Positions 1-6,912 of a stretch of 7,482 nt of DNA are shown here, piece by piece. The notes below the pieces were generated by a model, which did no database searches, was not told the origin of the DNA, and saw only the letters and a program-made list of their open reading frames with translations. The stretch is taken from contig JAGUXU010000166.1 in the NCBI GenBank assembly GCA_020061685.1, positions 1-7,482 on the forward strand, given 5' to 3'. Within the stretch, counting starts at the first letter, position 1, and every line of letters begins with the position of its first letter. This DNA comes from Candidatus Omnitrophota bacterium. Its GTDB lineage: Bacteria; Omnitrophota; Gorgyraeia; Pluralincolimonadales; Pluralincolimonadaceae. Made by a program: the position numbers and the translations under genes.

Positions 1-689
1 CTCAGGCGGGTCTGGCTACCGAAATAAAGCTGCTTGATTATCCGAAGATAGTAAACCAGGGGCAACAGGTAAAAGTAAAGATATCGTGGAAAGATTTTCC
101 GGTAGAGAAAGGCTATATACTGCGGTGCCAGCTGGAGGATAAGGACTCTCCTTTCCCGATCTATATATTCCAGGATGTCTCTATACTTCAGCGGACAGGC
201 GAGATGTCCGTGACGCTTCCCGTCCCCCCGACGATAACGTCCACGAAGACGGCGAAGTTTATCGCCGCCTTTATCTCCAAGGCAAAGGGCTGGGATGAGA
301 CATTGACAACTGCGGAAACGGAAAAAAATATAGAGATAATCTCTGATTTTAAGTTCGCCATACTGGAATACCCGACGCTCGTCAACAAAGGCTCTGTCGC
401 GAAGGTGAGGATATCGTGGACGAACGTGACAGCCGGAAAAGATTATAAGCTGATCGTCCAACTGGAGAACTGGGGGGAAAAACCCGGTTTTGCCTACGTG
501 ACCAACATAGAGGACTTTAAGCCCACCGGCGAGATGACAATAAGCATAAAGATCCCGCCGGAGGCCAAGCCCTCCAAGAATTGCCGTTTCGTCGCCGCTT
601 TTATATCTAAAAAGAAATTTTGGGATGACGTCTTTGTGGTAGTCTCCACGGCGAGTGACGTGGAGATAACCAAATATAAGGTCATATAA
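1..689 (+). CDS. Secreted two-repeat beta-sandwich-like protein, 5' partial
   Basis: The reading frame is open from base 3 and ends at TAA 687-689, giving 228 visible residues. The ATG at 204 is internal: the residues before it (7-67) align with the start of the downstream paralogue, so the true start lies about 60 bases before the window. The first visible residues, QAGLA, look like the end of a signal peptide. Two repeats follow, at about residues 7-111 and 117-224. Each has a DYP/EYP opening, a K-V-x-I-S-W strand, a QLE segment, an IP/VP turn and an AAFISK-x-K-x-W-D block. The alternating hydrophobic pattern suggests Ig-like beta-sandwiches. I do not recognise the family; an extracellular glycan-binding or structural role is inferred only from the neighbours. 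Repeat 1 lacks the Trp that follows QLE in the other three copies (QLEDKD instead of QLEDW or QLENW). Confidence 0.85.
   Translation, partial: QAGLATEIKLLDYPKIVNQGQQVKVKISWKDFPVEKGYILRCQLEDKDSPFPIYIFQDVSILQRTGEMSVTLPVPPTITSTKTAKFIAAFISKAKGWDETLTTAETEKNIEIISDFKFAILEYPTLVNKGSVAKVRISWTNVTAGKDYKLIVQLENWGEKPGFAYVTNIEDFKPTGEMTISIKIPPEAKPSKNCRFVAAFISKKKFWDDVFVVVSTASDVEITKYKVI
21..674 (+). repeat. Internal tandem repeat pair in the first protein
   Basis: Repeat 1 is encoded at about 21-335 and repeat 2 at about 351-674, joined by a short linker. They share the order YP, G-x-x-x-K-V, SW, QLE and AAFISK-x-K-x-W-D. Repeat 1 matches repeat 1 of the next gene better than its own repeat 2, and the same holds for repeat 2. 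Confidence 0.8.
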
Positions 690-691
690 AA

Positions 692-699
692 AAGGGGGG
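692..699 (+). promoter_or_regulatory. Ribosome binding site for the second two-repeat gene
   Basis: A purine run, AAGGGGGG, ends six bases before the ATG at 706. It sits in the 16-base gap after the preceding stop, which supports this start and co-transcription. Confidence 0.6.
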
Positions 700-705
700 C
701 CTTAA

Positions 706-1440
706 ATGGCAAAAAAGATCATGGGTCTTGGTTTGGCGTGTCTGATGGCATTGTCTGTCTCCAATCTGGCTTTAGCGGCCGATGCCGAGGTAAAAATCCT
801 GGAGTATCCCACAAAGGTATCCGCCGGTGAGACGATAAAGGTGAAAGTGAGCTGGAAGAATGTCCCTACCGATAAAGATTACATATTAAGGACGCAGCTG
901 GAAGACTGGGAAGCGAAACCCCCGGTCTGCGTGGTCAAGGACACTTCCATAACGATGGCAAACGGCGAGAATGTCGTGACCCTTACGATACCCAAAGCTA
1001 TCGGCGCGACAAATACGGCAAAATTCGTGGCTGCCTTTATATCAAAAACCAAAAATTGGGATGATACGCTCATCTCGACCGGCACGGAAAATAACGTGGC
1101 CTTGTCGTCCGATTTTAAACTTGAGATAGTCGATTTTCCGACAAGTGTCACGAAAGGCTCGACCGCCAAGGTAAAAGTCGCGTGGAAGGGCATAACGGAC
1201 GGGAAAGGCTACAAACTGATCGTCCAATTGGAGAACTGGAAGGCCACACCCGGATTCGCTTATGTGACCACGGTCGAAGACTTTAAACCGAACGAAGAAA
1301 AGACCGTGGATATAAAAATACCGTCGAACGCCGCACCTGCGACAAATTGCCGTTGGCTTGCCGCATTTATATCAAAGACCAAAGACTGGAGCGATGTCTT
1401 TGCGGTAGTCGCAACAAAAGAAGAAGTAGAGGTCAAGTAA
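706..1440 (+). CDS. Secreted two-repeat beta-sandwich-like protein (paralogue)
   Basis: This 244-residue protein starts with a clear Sec signal peptide: a basic n-region (MAKK), a hydrophobic core, and likely cleavage after residue 24 (LALA before AD). There is no lipobox. The mature part is two repeats, at about residues 28-131 and 136-244. The conserved points are YP/FP, G-x-x-x-KVKV-x-W, QLE-D/N-W, an IP turn and AAFISKTK-x-W-D/S-D. It aligns without gaps to the second repeat of the upstream gene at roughly 60% identity by eye, so the two genes are tandem duplicates. No catalytic motif is visible. The aromatic-rich loops and the neighbouring carbohydrate-active genes suggest an extracellular binding or matrix protein, but this is inference. 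I do not recognise the family. Confidence 0.9.
   Translation: MAKKIMGLGLACLMALSVSNLALAADAEVKILEYPTKVSAGETIKVKVSWKNVPTDKDYILRTQLEDWEAKPPVCVVKDTSITMANGENVVTLTIPKAIGATNTAKFVAAFISKTKNWDDTLISTGTENNVALSSDFKLEIVDFPTSVTKGSTAKVKVAWKGITDGKGYKLIVQLENWKATPGFAYVTTVEDFKPNEEKTVDIKIPSNAAPATNCRWLAAFISKTKDWSDVFAVVATKEEVEVK
787..1437 (+). repeat. Internal tandem repeat pair in the paralogue
   Basis: Repeat 1 is encoded at about 787-1098 and repeat 2 at about 1111-1437. The similarity to the upstream gene reaches the DNA level: 24 bases at 1216-1239 differ at one base from 450-473, both encoding the LIVQLENW strand. Confidence 0.8.
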
Positions 1441-1453
1441 AGACGAGGGGAAG

Positions 1454-1969
1454 ATGAGGTATAAATATCTGATAGTCTTAGCGGCCCTGATAACCGCGCC
1501 TTATCTTGTTGCTCAAGAGACGGAAAAGGCGGTCTTTTATGATGTGCGGACTCCGCTCAAGCCGCTATCCGCAGAAGCATCTACGACCCAGTCTTCTGAC
1601 AAAGATAAGGAGGAAGACTTCTTCGCGGCAAACGCCATAGATGAAGACCCGGCCACGCGCTGGAGCAGTAATTTCAGCGAGCCGCAGTGGCTTATGATAG
1701 ACCTGGGAAGGATATGCGAGGTGGATAAAATAAATATAAAGTGGGAGTCGGCTTACGCCACCTCGTACAGGATCGAAGTATCGACGGATAAGGATAAATG
1801 GACCGAAGTCTGTTCCACCCGCGAAGGGAAGGGAGACGTGGAAAACATTATCTTTAAACCGCAAAAGACCAGATATATAAAGATAAACTGCCTGAAAAGG
1901 AAGGGACAATGGGGATTCTCGATCTGGGACGTCTCGGTTTACGAGAAGAAAAGACTGGTTCTATTCTGA
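1454..1969 (+). CDS. Small secreted F5/8 type C (discoidin/CBM32-like) protein
   Basis: This 171-residue protein has a signal peptide (residues 1-20, cleavage likely after LVA, before Q21) and then essentially one domain, at about residues 37-164. The domain carries F5/8 type C hallmarks: an A-x-D-x-D-P-x-TRWSS motif (residues 61-72), a QW-x-x-IDLG strand (78-85), a W-E-S-A-Y-A-x-S-Y-x-IEVS segment (97-110), a D-K-W-x-E-V turn, TRYIKI (139-144) and a closing WDVSVYE strand. In bacteria this fold commonly binds galactose-type or other glycans (CBM32). As there is no catalytic module, it is probably a stand-alone extracellular binding protein. It closely resembles the C-terminal domain of the protein at 4494-5924. 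A GAGGGG motif at 1445-1450 precedes the ATG, although the spacing is short (3 bases). The stop is two bases from the next start, so the genes are probably translationally coupled. Confidence 0.9.
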   Translation: MRYKYLIVLAALITAPYLVAQETEKAVFYDVRTPLKPLSAEASTTQSSDKDKEEDFFAANAIDEDPATRWSSNFSEPQWLMIDLGRICEVDKINIKWESAYATSYRIEVSTDKDKWTEVCSTREGKGDVENIIFKPQKTRYIKINCLKRKGQWGFSIWDVSVYEKKRLVLF

Positions 1970-1971
1970 GG

Positions 1972-4482
1972 ATGAACAGGAAGATCTTCGCGATCGGACT
2001 GATCGCCGTATTGAGCGTATATTCGGCCGTCCTTGCTTACGCGGCTGATACCGGATGGCCGGAGGGTAAATTCTTTAAACTGGGCCAAACGGGCGGACGC
2101 CCGGTCTTTATCGACCCTAGGGGCAGGCCTTTTTACTCGAAGGCTATGGTCTATGCCTACGGCCCCGAACAGGGACCGCTTAAGGGGAAAGTCACCTCCG
2201 AAGTCGCCCTCCGGGAACTGGAACTGATGAAGGAGCACGGCTTTAATACCCTCGATCTTTACGGCGACACTTATCTTCAGGACATCCTGAAATGGTGCGA
2301 TAAAAACGAATTCGCGGTATACTTCCGCACCTCCTACACAAACAAGGAATTCCCCGATTTCATGGACCCGAAATTAAGGGAGGAAACCAAACATTTTTAT
2401 GATAAATTCCTGACCGTGATAAAAGGGCGCCCGTCTGTCCTCGCCATCGACATGGACCAGAGGTGGCTCTTTGATCTGAATTGGGCGGGCAAGGGGAGGT
2501 CCGGCGTCCCGAAGCTCGGTCCCGAATCCATAAATTACCTGCCGGCCTGGCTCGAAGGTAAATATAAAAAGATCGGGTATCTGAATCAACTCTGGAGAAG
2601 ACAATACGCCTCTTTCGCCGATGTCCTGAAAGATAAGGATATAATATCCGGGGGCATGATCAGGGACCTTGACAGCAAGCCCTGGCGCGTAGACCTGGTG
2701 GAATATACCCTATGGACGATAAACGATTTCTTAAAAGAGCAGACCGCATATATGCGTATGCTGGACCCGGACCACCTCATAACATACACGACCGAACTAC
2801 CCGAAGTGGCGCCGTTTCCCATATCGACCAGAGAAAACAGCGGCATAGACTTCATCTCGCCGGTCCATTACAATTTAGACGCGGACTACAACCGGGATTG
2901 GATAGCCAACGCCGAACTCCTCTATATGACAAAATTCCATTACGATCTGAGCAATCTCCCTGTCTTTATAAATGAGAGCGGGTTCCGCACGACATTCCTT
3001 GCCGCGACCCCTGAGAATATGGGGTATGCCGCCGCAAGGATGAATGACGAAGGGCATGTAGCCGAATTATACCTGCGGCAATCGTCTCTTACGGCCGCCT
3101 ACCCCTGGATGCTGGGATGGGCGTGGTTTAAGTGGTACGATAAATTATTTGAGGGCGATTTCGGATATATCAGGGACGACAGGAGCCTCAAACCGATATC
3201 GAACCTGGGCCAATATATAAACGCGAAGATGGCGGTCAACATGAAGGCAGAGAAGAAACCGGATGTCTGGATATATTATCCCGAATATGCGCTCGCTTCG
3301 CCGATGCCTACCTATCAACAGGACAGGACCCTGATCTTATTGCTCGAAAATGACTTTTTAACCGCCTACGAAAAAATGGTAGCCGAGGCCATGCCTGACA
3401 TAACCAACCCCGGCCCGAAGGCCGCAGAGGCCAGGATCGTCAATGATCTACCTGAGGTATTCAACCAAAAATGGGTGCCGTTTGCCTTCACATCGACTAT
3501 CCCTGAGGATTCAAATCCTATCCTTCTGTCTGGGAGCGCGCTGGAACAGCTTTCGCTTGTCGACAGAATGGCGCTCGCCGGAAAGAGGACGATCACATTC
3601 GGACAAGTCGGTATTACCGATGAGCGATATAACCAGACCGAGCCGTGGTACCTTGAAGCGGTTGGCATCTCCAAAGACGTCCTCTCGGAAAAAGATATAA
3701 CGGTCCCTTTGGAAAAATATTTTAACAACGACGGGATAAGCCGTAAGAAGAACCCGAAAGACGGCAATTTTGACGGGGAAGGGAATACCTATCCGGCCGA
3801 AGACCTGCCTGAGGGGAAGAAGGTTTTTACCTGCAGGGAAAAAGACGCGACCTTTAAGTTTCCGGATAAAGCCGATAGGGCGCTTAACAACATCCGGTGC
3901 AAGGGGCAGAATATAGAGATCCCGCGGGGAGTTTACACTAAAGCGAATTTTTTACTCTCTTCAAGTAACGGCGATATCTGCAGAAAAGTCTCTTTGATCT
4001 ACGGTGACGGGAGCTCCGATGAACTTTATTTTGCTCCCGCCATCTCGGACTGGAAGAACAAGCCTCATTTCGGCCATGCGGCCATCGGCGAGAAGGGCGC
4101 CTTTATGGTACATCTGGCCGTTCCGGTCAGCCCGGCTAAGATACTTACTTCGATAAGATTGCCCGACGCGGAACAGATCCACATCTTCGCCCTTACCTTA
4201 ACCGAGGGCGGAGCCGTTAAGGGAACTGAGGTCGAAGTCCAAAAAGGCGACATAACCACTTCGGGTTTTTGTTATTGGGCGCTCTCCCTTAAAAAGCCGG
4301 TAAACGCGCCTTATAATGTGCTCGCGACTTTTAAGAACGGGAACCCGGCTATCGTGCAGAGCAAAGACGGAAAGCACATCGCGTTCCTCTACGATCCGCT
4401 TACGTGGGATAATAAAGAAGGGGAGATCAGCGCGGACATAAAGAACGGAGCAGAGATCTTAAGATCTCTGATGCTTAAATAA
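1972..4482 (+). CDS. Secreted clan GH-A glycoside hydrolase-like protein, GH42-like
   Basis: I chose the ATG at 1972 (836 residues) because it gives a normal signal peptide (residues 1-25, cleavage near AYA/ADT). An upstream in-frame ATG at 1909 would add 21 hydrophilic residues inside the previous gene. The N-terminal strands (FIDPRGRPF, 46-54) are typical of secreted GH-A enzymes. A TIM barrel follows at about 75-420. Its block at 193-219 (WLEGKYK, then LNQLW, then QYASFADV) matches the GH42 pattern. PVFINESG (330-337) places the probable nucleophile at Glu335, and GWAWFKWYD (382-390) with the later LKP is the usual last barrel strand. The usual Asn-Glu acid/base pair is not found: the expected site reads AIDMDQRW (158-165). 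Residues about 429-570 resemble the GH42 flavodoxin-like domain, and about 640-745 look like a beta-sandwich. The substrate is probably a beta-galactoside or related glycan. It may be a hydrolase or a catalytically lost binder. Confidence 0.8.
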   Translation: MNRKIFAIGLIAVLSVYSAVLAYAADTGWPEGKFFKLGQTGGRPVFIDPRGRPFYSKAMVYAYGPEQGPLKGKVTSEVALRELELMKEHGFNTLDLYGDTYLQDILKWCDKNEFAVYFRTSYTNKEFPDFMDPKLREETKHFYDKFLTVIKGRPSVLAIDMDQRWLFDLNWAGKGRSGVPKLGPESINYLPAWLEGKYKKIGYLNQLWRRQYASFADVLKDKDIISGGMIRDLDSKPWRVDLVEYTLWTINDFLKEQTAYMRMLDPDHLITYTTELPEVAPFPISTRENSGIDFISPVHYNLDADYNRDWIANAELLYMTKFHYDLSNLPVFINESGFRTTFLAATPENMGYAAARMNDEGHVAELYLRQSSLTAAYPWMLGWAWFKWYDKLFEGDFGYIRDDRSLKPISNLGQYINAKMAVNMKAEKKPDVWIYYPEYALASPMPTYQQDRTLILLLENDFLTAYEKMVAEAMPDITNPGPKAAEARIVNDLPEVFNQKWVPFAFTSTIPEDSNPILLSGSALEQLSLVDRMALAGKRTITFGQVGITDERYNQTEPWYLEAVGISKDVLSEKDITVPLEKYFNNDGISRKKNPKDGNFDGEGNTYPAEDLPEGKKVFTCREKDATFKFPDKADRALNNIRCKGQNIEIPRGVYTKANFLLSSSNGDICRKVSLIYGDGSSDELYFAPAISDWKNKPHFGHAAIGEKGAFMVHLAVPVSPAKILTSIRLPDAEQIHIFALTLTEGGAVKGTEVEVQKGDITTSGFCYWALSLKKPVNAPYNVLATFKNGNPAIVQSKDGKHIAFLYDPLTWDNKEGEISADIKNGAEILRSLMLK

Positions 4483-4493
4483 ACGAGGAAAAT

Positions 4494-5924
4494 ATGAACA
4501 TACGCCTCTTGACGATCTTATCTTTATCATCGCTATTGATCTCCGGCATCGCCTCGGCCGCTTATGACCCCGCTTATATCCGCAATTGGCTGATCTGCGG
4601 GCCGTTCGAAAATTCAAAGCTCGAAGACATCCTGATCACGGATGAAGCGAACCTCTCCCCTAAGCCCGGCGATACCTCGGCGGGAAAGGCATGGAAAGAA
4701 TATGATTCCGTAGAGAACTACGTAGATTTTGAGGATGAGACCGCATTCGGCCGCTATGAACTTTCGGTCGCTTACGCATTCGCCGAGATTAACTCTCCGT
4801 CAAAGAAAATGGCGAGATTGTACCTGCACAGCGACGACAGCATAAAAGTCTGGTTAAACGGAAATAACATCCTGACAAATGACATAGCCAGGGGAATGGG
4901 TCAGGAAGACATACTGACCGTCATGCTGCGGCCGGGCGCAAATAGGCTGGTGATAAAAGTGAGAGATTATTTCGCGGGCTGGATGTTCTCCGCCCGCATA
5001 ACAGACGAGAACGGCAGCGCCATAAAAGACCTGACCTTTTCTCCAAGGCCTATACCGCTTATGAAACTTCCTGTCAAAAAAATATGGGCCTCTTCCGTTC
5101 AGGGAGGAGACTTTGAACAGTATAGCCCCAAATTCACCGTTGACGGAAATAAAAATACCAGGTGGAGCAGCGAGCATTACGACCCGCAGTCCCTGATCTT
5201 CGACCTCGGTTCGCCGCAGGAGATAAAGCGGATAGACCTCCTGTGGGAAGCGGCCTATTCAAAATCCTATAAGATCGAGGTGTCCGACGACAAGATGAAG
5301 TGGCAAGAGGTCTATAAGATAGAGGATGGTAACGGGGGGAAAGATTTAATCCCGTTTCCAGTGATACAAAAAGGCAGATATTTGCGCATCATGATGCTTG
5401 AAAGAGGGACAGAGTGGGGTAATTCTTTATATGAATTCTCTGTCTACGGTTTTGTCCCTGAAGGCGAAAAGGCCGCCCCGGAAGGACCCGCGGAAGAAAC
5501 CGTCGTTGAATTGGAAAAACCGATCCGGGCCGTAAGCGCTTCGGCATCGAGCGCCCAGAAACCCAATCCTGACAAAAATGAGTCTTTTGAAGCGAAAAAT
5601 GCCGTCGACGGCGACTTAAAGACACGCTGGAGCAGTGAATTTAAAGACCCTCAGTGGATATCCGTCGACCTGGGCAGCGTAAAAAGAATAGACTCCATAG
5701 CCCTTATGTGGGAAAATGCTTATGCCAGGGCGTATTCGGTAGAGATATCACAGGACGCCGCCGAGTGGAAGGAGATCTATTCCACTGCTTCGGAAAAAGG
5801 CGGAAAGGTCAATATAATACCGGAGAGCCCGCAATCGGCACGATATATAAAGGTAAATTGCAAGGAACGAGACAAAAAAGAATGGGGATATTCCCTGTGG
5901 GAGATCGAAGTCTTCGGGGAATAG
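4494..5924 (+). CDS. Secreted jelly-roll plus double F5/8 type C glycan-binding protein
   Basis: This 476-residue protein has a signal peptide (1-22, cleavage after ASA). Residues about 30-180 form a jelly-roll domain of the PA14-like kind. It opens with NWLICGPFEN and includes LYLHSDDSIKVWLNG (109-123), an LRPGANRLVIKV strand (145-156) and GWMFSARI. Two F5/8 type C domains follow at about 195-320 and 344-476, separated by a Pro/Glu/Ala-rich linker (about 321-343). Both have the VDG-x-x-x-TRWSSE motif (216-226 and 371-382), a DLGS strand, a W-E-x-A-Y segment and a closing aromatic strand. No catalytic domain is present, so the likely role is multivalent carbohydrate attachment outside the cytoplasm. 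GAGG at 4485-4488 precedes the ATG, and the gap to the preceding hydrolase-like gene is 11 bases, consistent with co-expression. The sugar bound cannot be told from sequence. Confidence 0.9.
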   Translation: MNIRLLTILSLSSLLISGIASAAYDPAYIRNWLICGPFENSKLEDILITDEANLSPKPGDTSAGKAWKEYDSVENYVDFEDETAFGRYELSVAYAFAEINSPSKKMARLYLHSDDSIKVWLNGNNILTNDIARGMGQEDILTVMLRPGANRLVIKVRDYFAGWMFSARITDENGSAIKDLTFSPRPIPLMKLPVKKIWASSVQGGDFEQYSPKFTVDGNKNTRWSSEHYDPQSLIFDLGSPQEIKRIDLLWEAAYSKSYKIEVSDDKMKWQEVYKIEDGNGGKDLIPFPVIQKGRYLRIMMLERGTEWGNSLYEFSVYGFVPEGEKAAPEGPAEETVVELEKPIRAVSASASSAQKPNPDKNESFEAKNAVDGDLKTRWSSEFKDPQWISVDLGSVKRIDSIALMWENAYARAYSVEISQDAAEWKEIYSTASEKGGKVNIIPESPQSARYIKVNCKERDKKEWGYSLWEIEVFGE

Positions 5925-5928
5925 AAGC

Positions 5929-5953
5929 CCCGCCCTTTCTGCGAAAGAGCGGG
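5929..5953 (+). other. Intergenic hairpin
   Basis: CCCGC (5929-5933) pairs with GCGGG (5949-5953). After one C/A mismatch, CTTTC (5935-5939) pairs with GAAAG (5943-5947), leaving a 3-base loop. No U-tract follows, so it is not a canonical intrinsic terminator. It could stabilise or process the mRNA, or modulate translation of the next gene. Confidence 0.5.
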
Positions 5954-5956
5954 ACA

Positions 5957-5962
5957 AGGAGG
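5957..5962 (+). promoter_or_regulatory. Strong ribosome binding site
   Basis: AGGAGG lies five bases before the ATG at 5968 and begins four bases after the hairpin. It is the best Shine-Dalgarno match in the window and fixes the start of the PDZ protein. Confidence 0.8.
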
Positions 5963-5967
5963 TTAGA

Positions 5968-6903
5968 ATGAAAAAGGGCCTTGCTTTTGTCATATTTACG
6001 CTGGCTGTGAGTATTTTTTTAACGGGCGGCGAACCGCGCATCTACGCCGACACCATCATCCTGAAAGACGGCAGAAGGATAGAAGGGCTTATATTGGCGG
6101 AACAACAGGATTGCTATATAGTAAAGATAAAGATAGGCACCACGAAAGTCGAAAAGGCGATGATCGAAAAGATCGACAGGTTATCCTCCGAGGAAAATTT
6201 CCTTAATTTCGGCAACCAGTATCTGGATTCCAAAAACTATGACTCCGCCCTGGAACAGTATAAAAAGGCCCTTGATATCAATCCGGATTACCAGCCGGCA
6301 AAAGACGCCGTAGCGAAAGTCGAAAAAATAAAGAAGGAGATCGAGGAGCAAAAGCGGGCGGAAATGGAGAAAAAGAAGAAGGAGTTTGAAGAAAAAAAGG
6401 CCGCCGCGGAAAAGGGGTTTGGGTTCAGGCTGGATATCGCCAATGACCAGTTAAAGATAATCTCCGTAAACGCGGACAGCGGCGCCGAGGCCGCGGGCTT
6501 AAAACAGAACGACCAGATAATCCAGATAAATAACCAGCTGACCAAAGGCGAGTCGCTTGAGAAAATAATCAACCTCCTCGTTAAGGGCGAGAGCACTTCA
6601 TACCATCTCCTCGCCCAGAGAGAGGTGGAATTGACCAGGAAAAAAATAGATTACCAGAAACACACCTTCGTGGGAGTGGGGATCTTCTTGGATGTCGCGG
6701 GGAACGACCTGATAGTAAACAGCGTAATAGTGGGGGAGCCGGCGGACCTGGCCGGCTTGAGGCCGAGGGATAAGGTGATCTCGATAAACGGCAAGCCGAC
6801 GGCAGGCGTCTCTGTAAATGACGCCGCTGAATTGATCGGAGGCACAGAGCTTTCCAATGTCACGCTTGTCATACAACGTTCTGTTGATATAGAAAGGAAA
6901 TAA
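5968..6903 (+). CDS. Exported SH3-like/TPR/double-PDZ protein
   Basis: This 311-residue protein has a signal peptide (1-27, cleavage after IYA, before DTI) and no lipobox Cys. Residues 28-70 are a short beta-rich SH3-like segment with the pattern D-T-I-x-LKDGR-x-x-x-G and a closing MIEKID strand. Residues about 74-107 are one TPR (NFGNQYLDSKNYDSALEQYKKAL). Residues about 111-149 are a Lys/Glu-rich coiled helix. Two PDZ domains follow, at about 150-225 (AEAAGLKQNDQIIQINNQ) and 234-306 (PADLAGLRPRDKVISINGK). No trypsin-like or S41 protease domain is present, so it is not a DegP- or Ctp-type protease. An adaptor or scaffold role in the periplasm or at the cell surface is inferred. The 43-base gap before it is the longest in the window; the gene after it starts 9 bases downstream. 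Confidence 0.85.
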   Translation: MKKGLAFVIFTLAVSIFLTGGEPRIYADTIILKDGRRIEGLILAEQQDCYIVKIKIGTTKVEKAMIEKIDRLSSEENFLNFGNQYLDSKNYDSALEQYKKALDINPDYQPAKDAVAKVEKIKKEIEEQKRAEMEKKKKEFEEKKAAAEKGFGFRLDIANDQLKIISVNADSGAEAAGLKQNDQIIQINNQLTKGESLEKIINLLVKGESTSYHLLAQREVELTRKKIDYQKHTFVGVGIFLDVAGNDLIVNSVIVGEPADLAGLRPRDKVISINGKPTAGVSVNDAAELIGGTELSNVTLVIQRSVDIERK

Positions 6904-6910
6904 AAAGGAA
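6904..6910 (+). promoter_or_regulatory. Ribosome binding site for the GTG-started gene
   Basis: The run AAAGGAA directly follows the TAA at 6901-6903, and its GG lies four bases before the GTG at 6913. It supports that GTG as the start, where conserved GH94 N-terminal sequence begins. Confidence 0.55.
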
Positions 6911-6912
6911 AC

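Noticed and set aside
204..689. A 161-residue gene starting at ATG 204
   Set aside because: The frame stays open upstream to base 3 and the upstream residues align with the paralogue, so this ATG is internal.
3366..3767. Minus-strand open frame of 133 codons inside the GH-A gene
   Set aside because: It lies wholly within a well-supported coding region, shows no recognisable domain and looks like a codon-usage shadow.
5929..5953. Rho-independent terminator
   Set aside because: The stem has no U-tract after it on either strand, and the next gene is in the same direction with a strong ribosome site close by.
6354..6420. Low-complexity A/G-rich DNA repeat
   Set aside because: It simply encodes the Lys/Glu-rich coiled helix of the PDZ protein.
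5968..6903. DegP/HtrA or C-terminal processing protease
   Set aside because: Only the PDZ domains are present; no Ser-protease catalytic region exists in the 311 residues.
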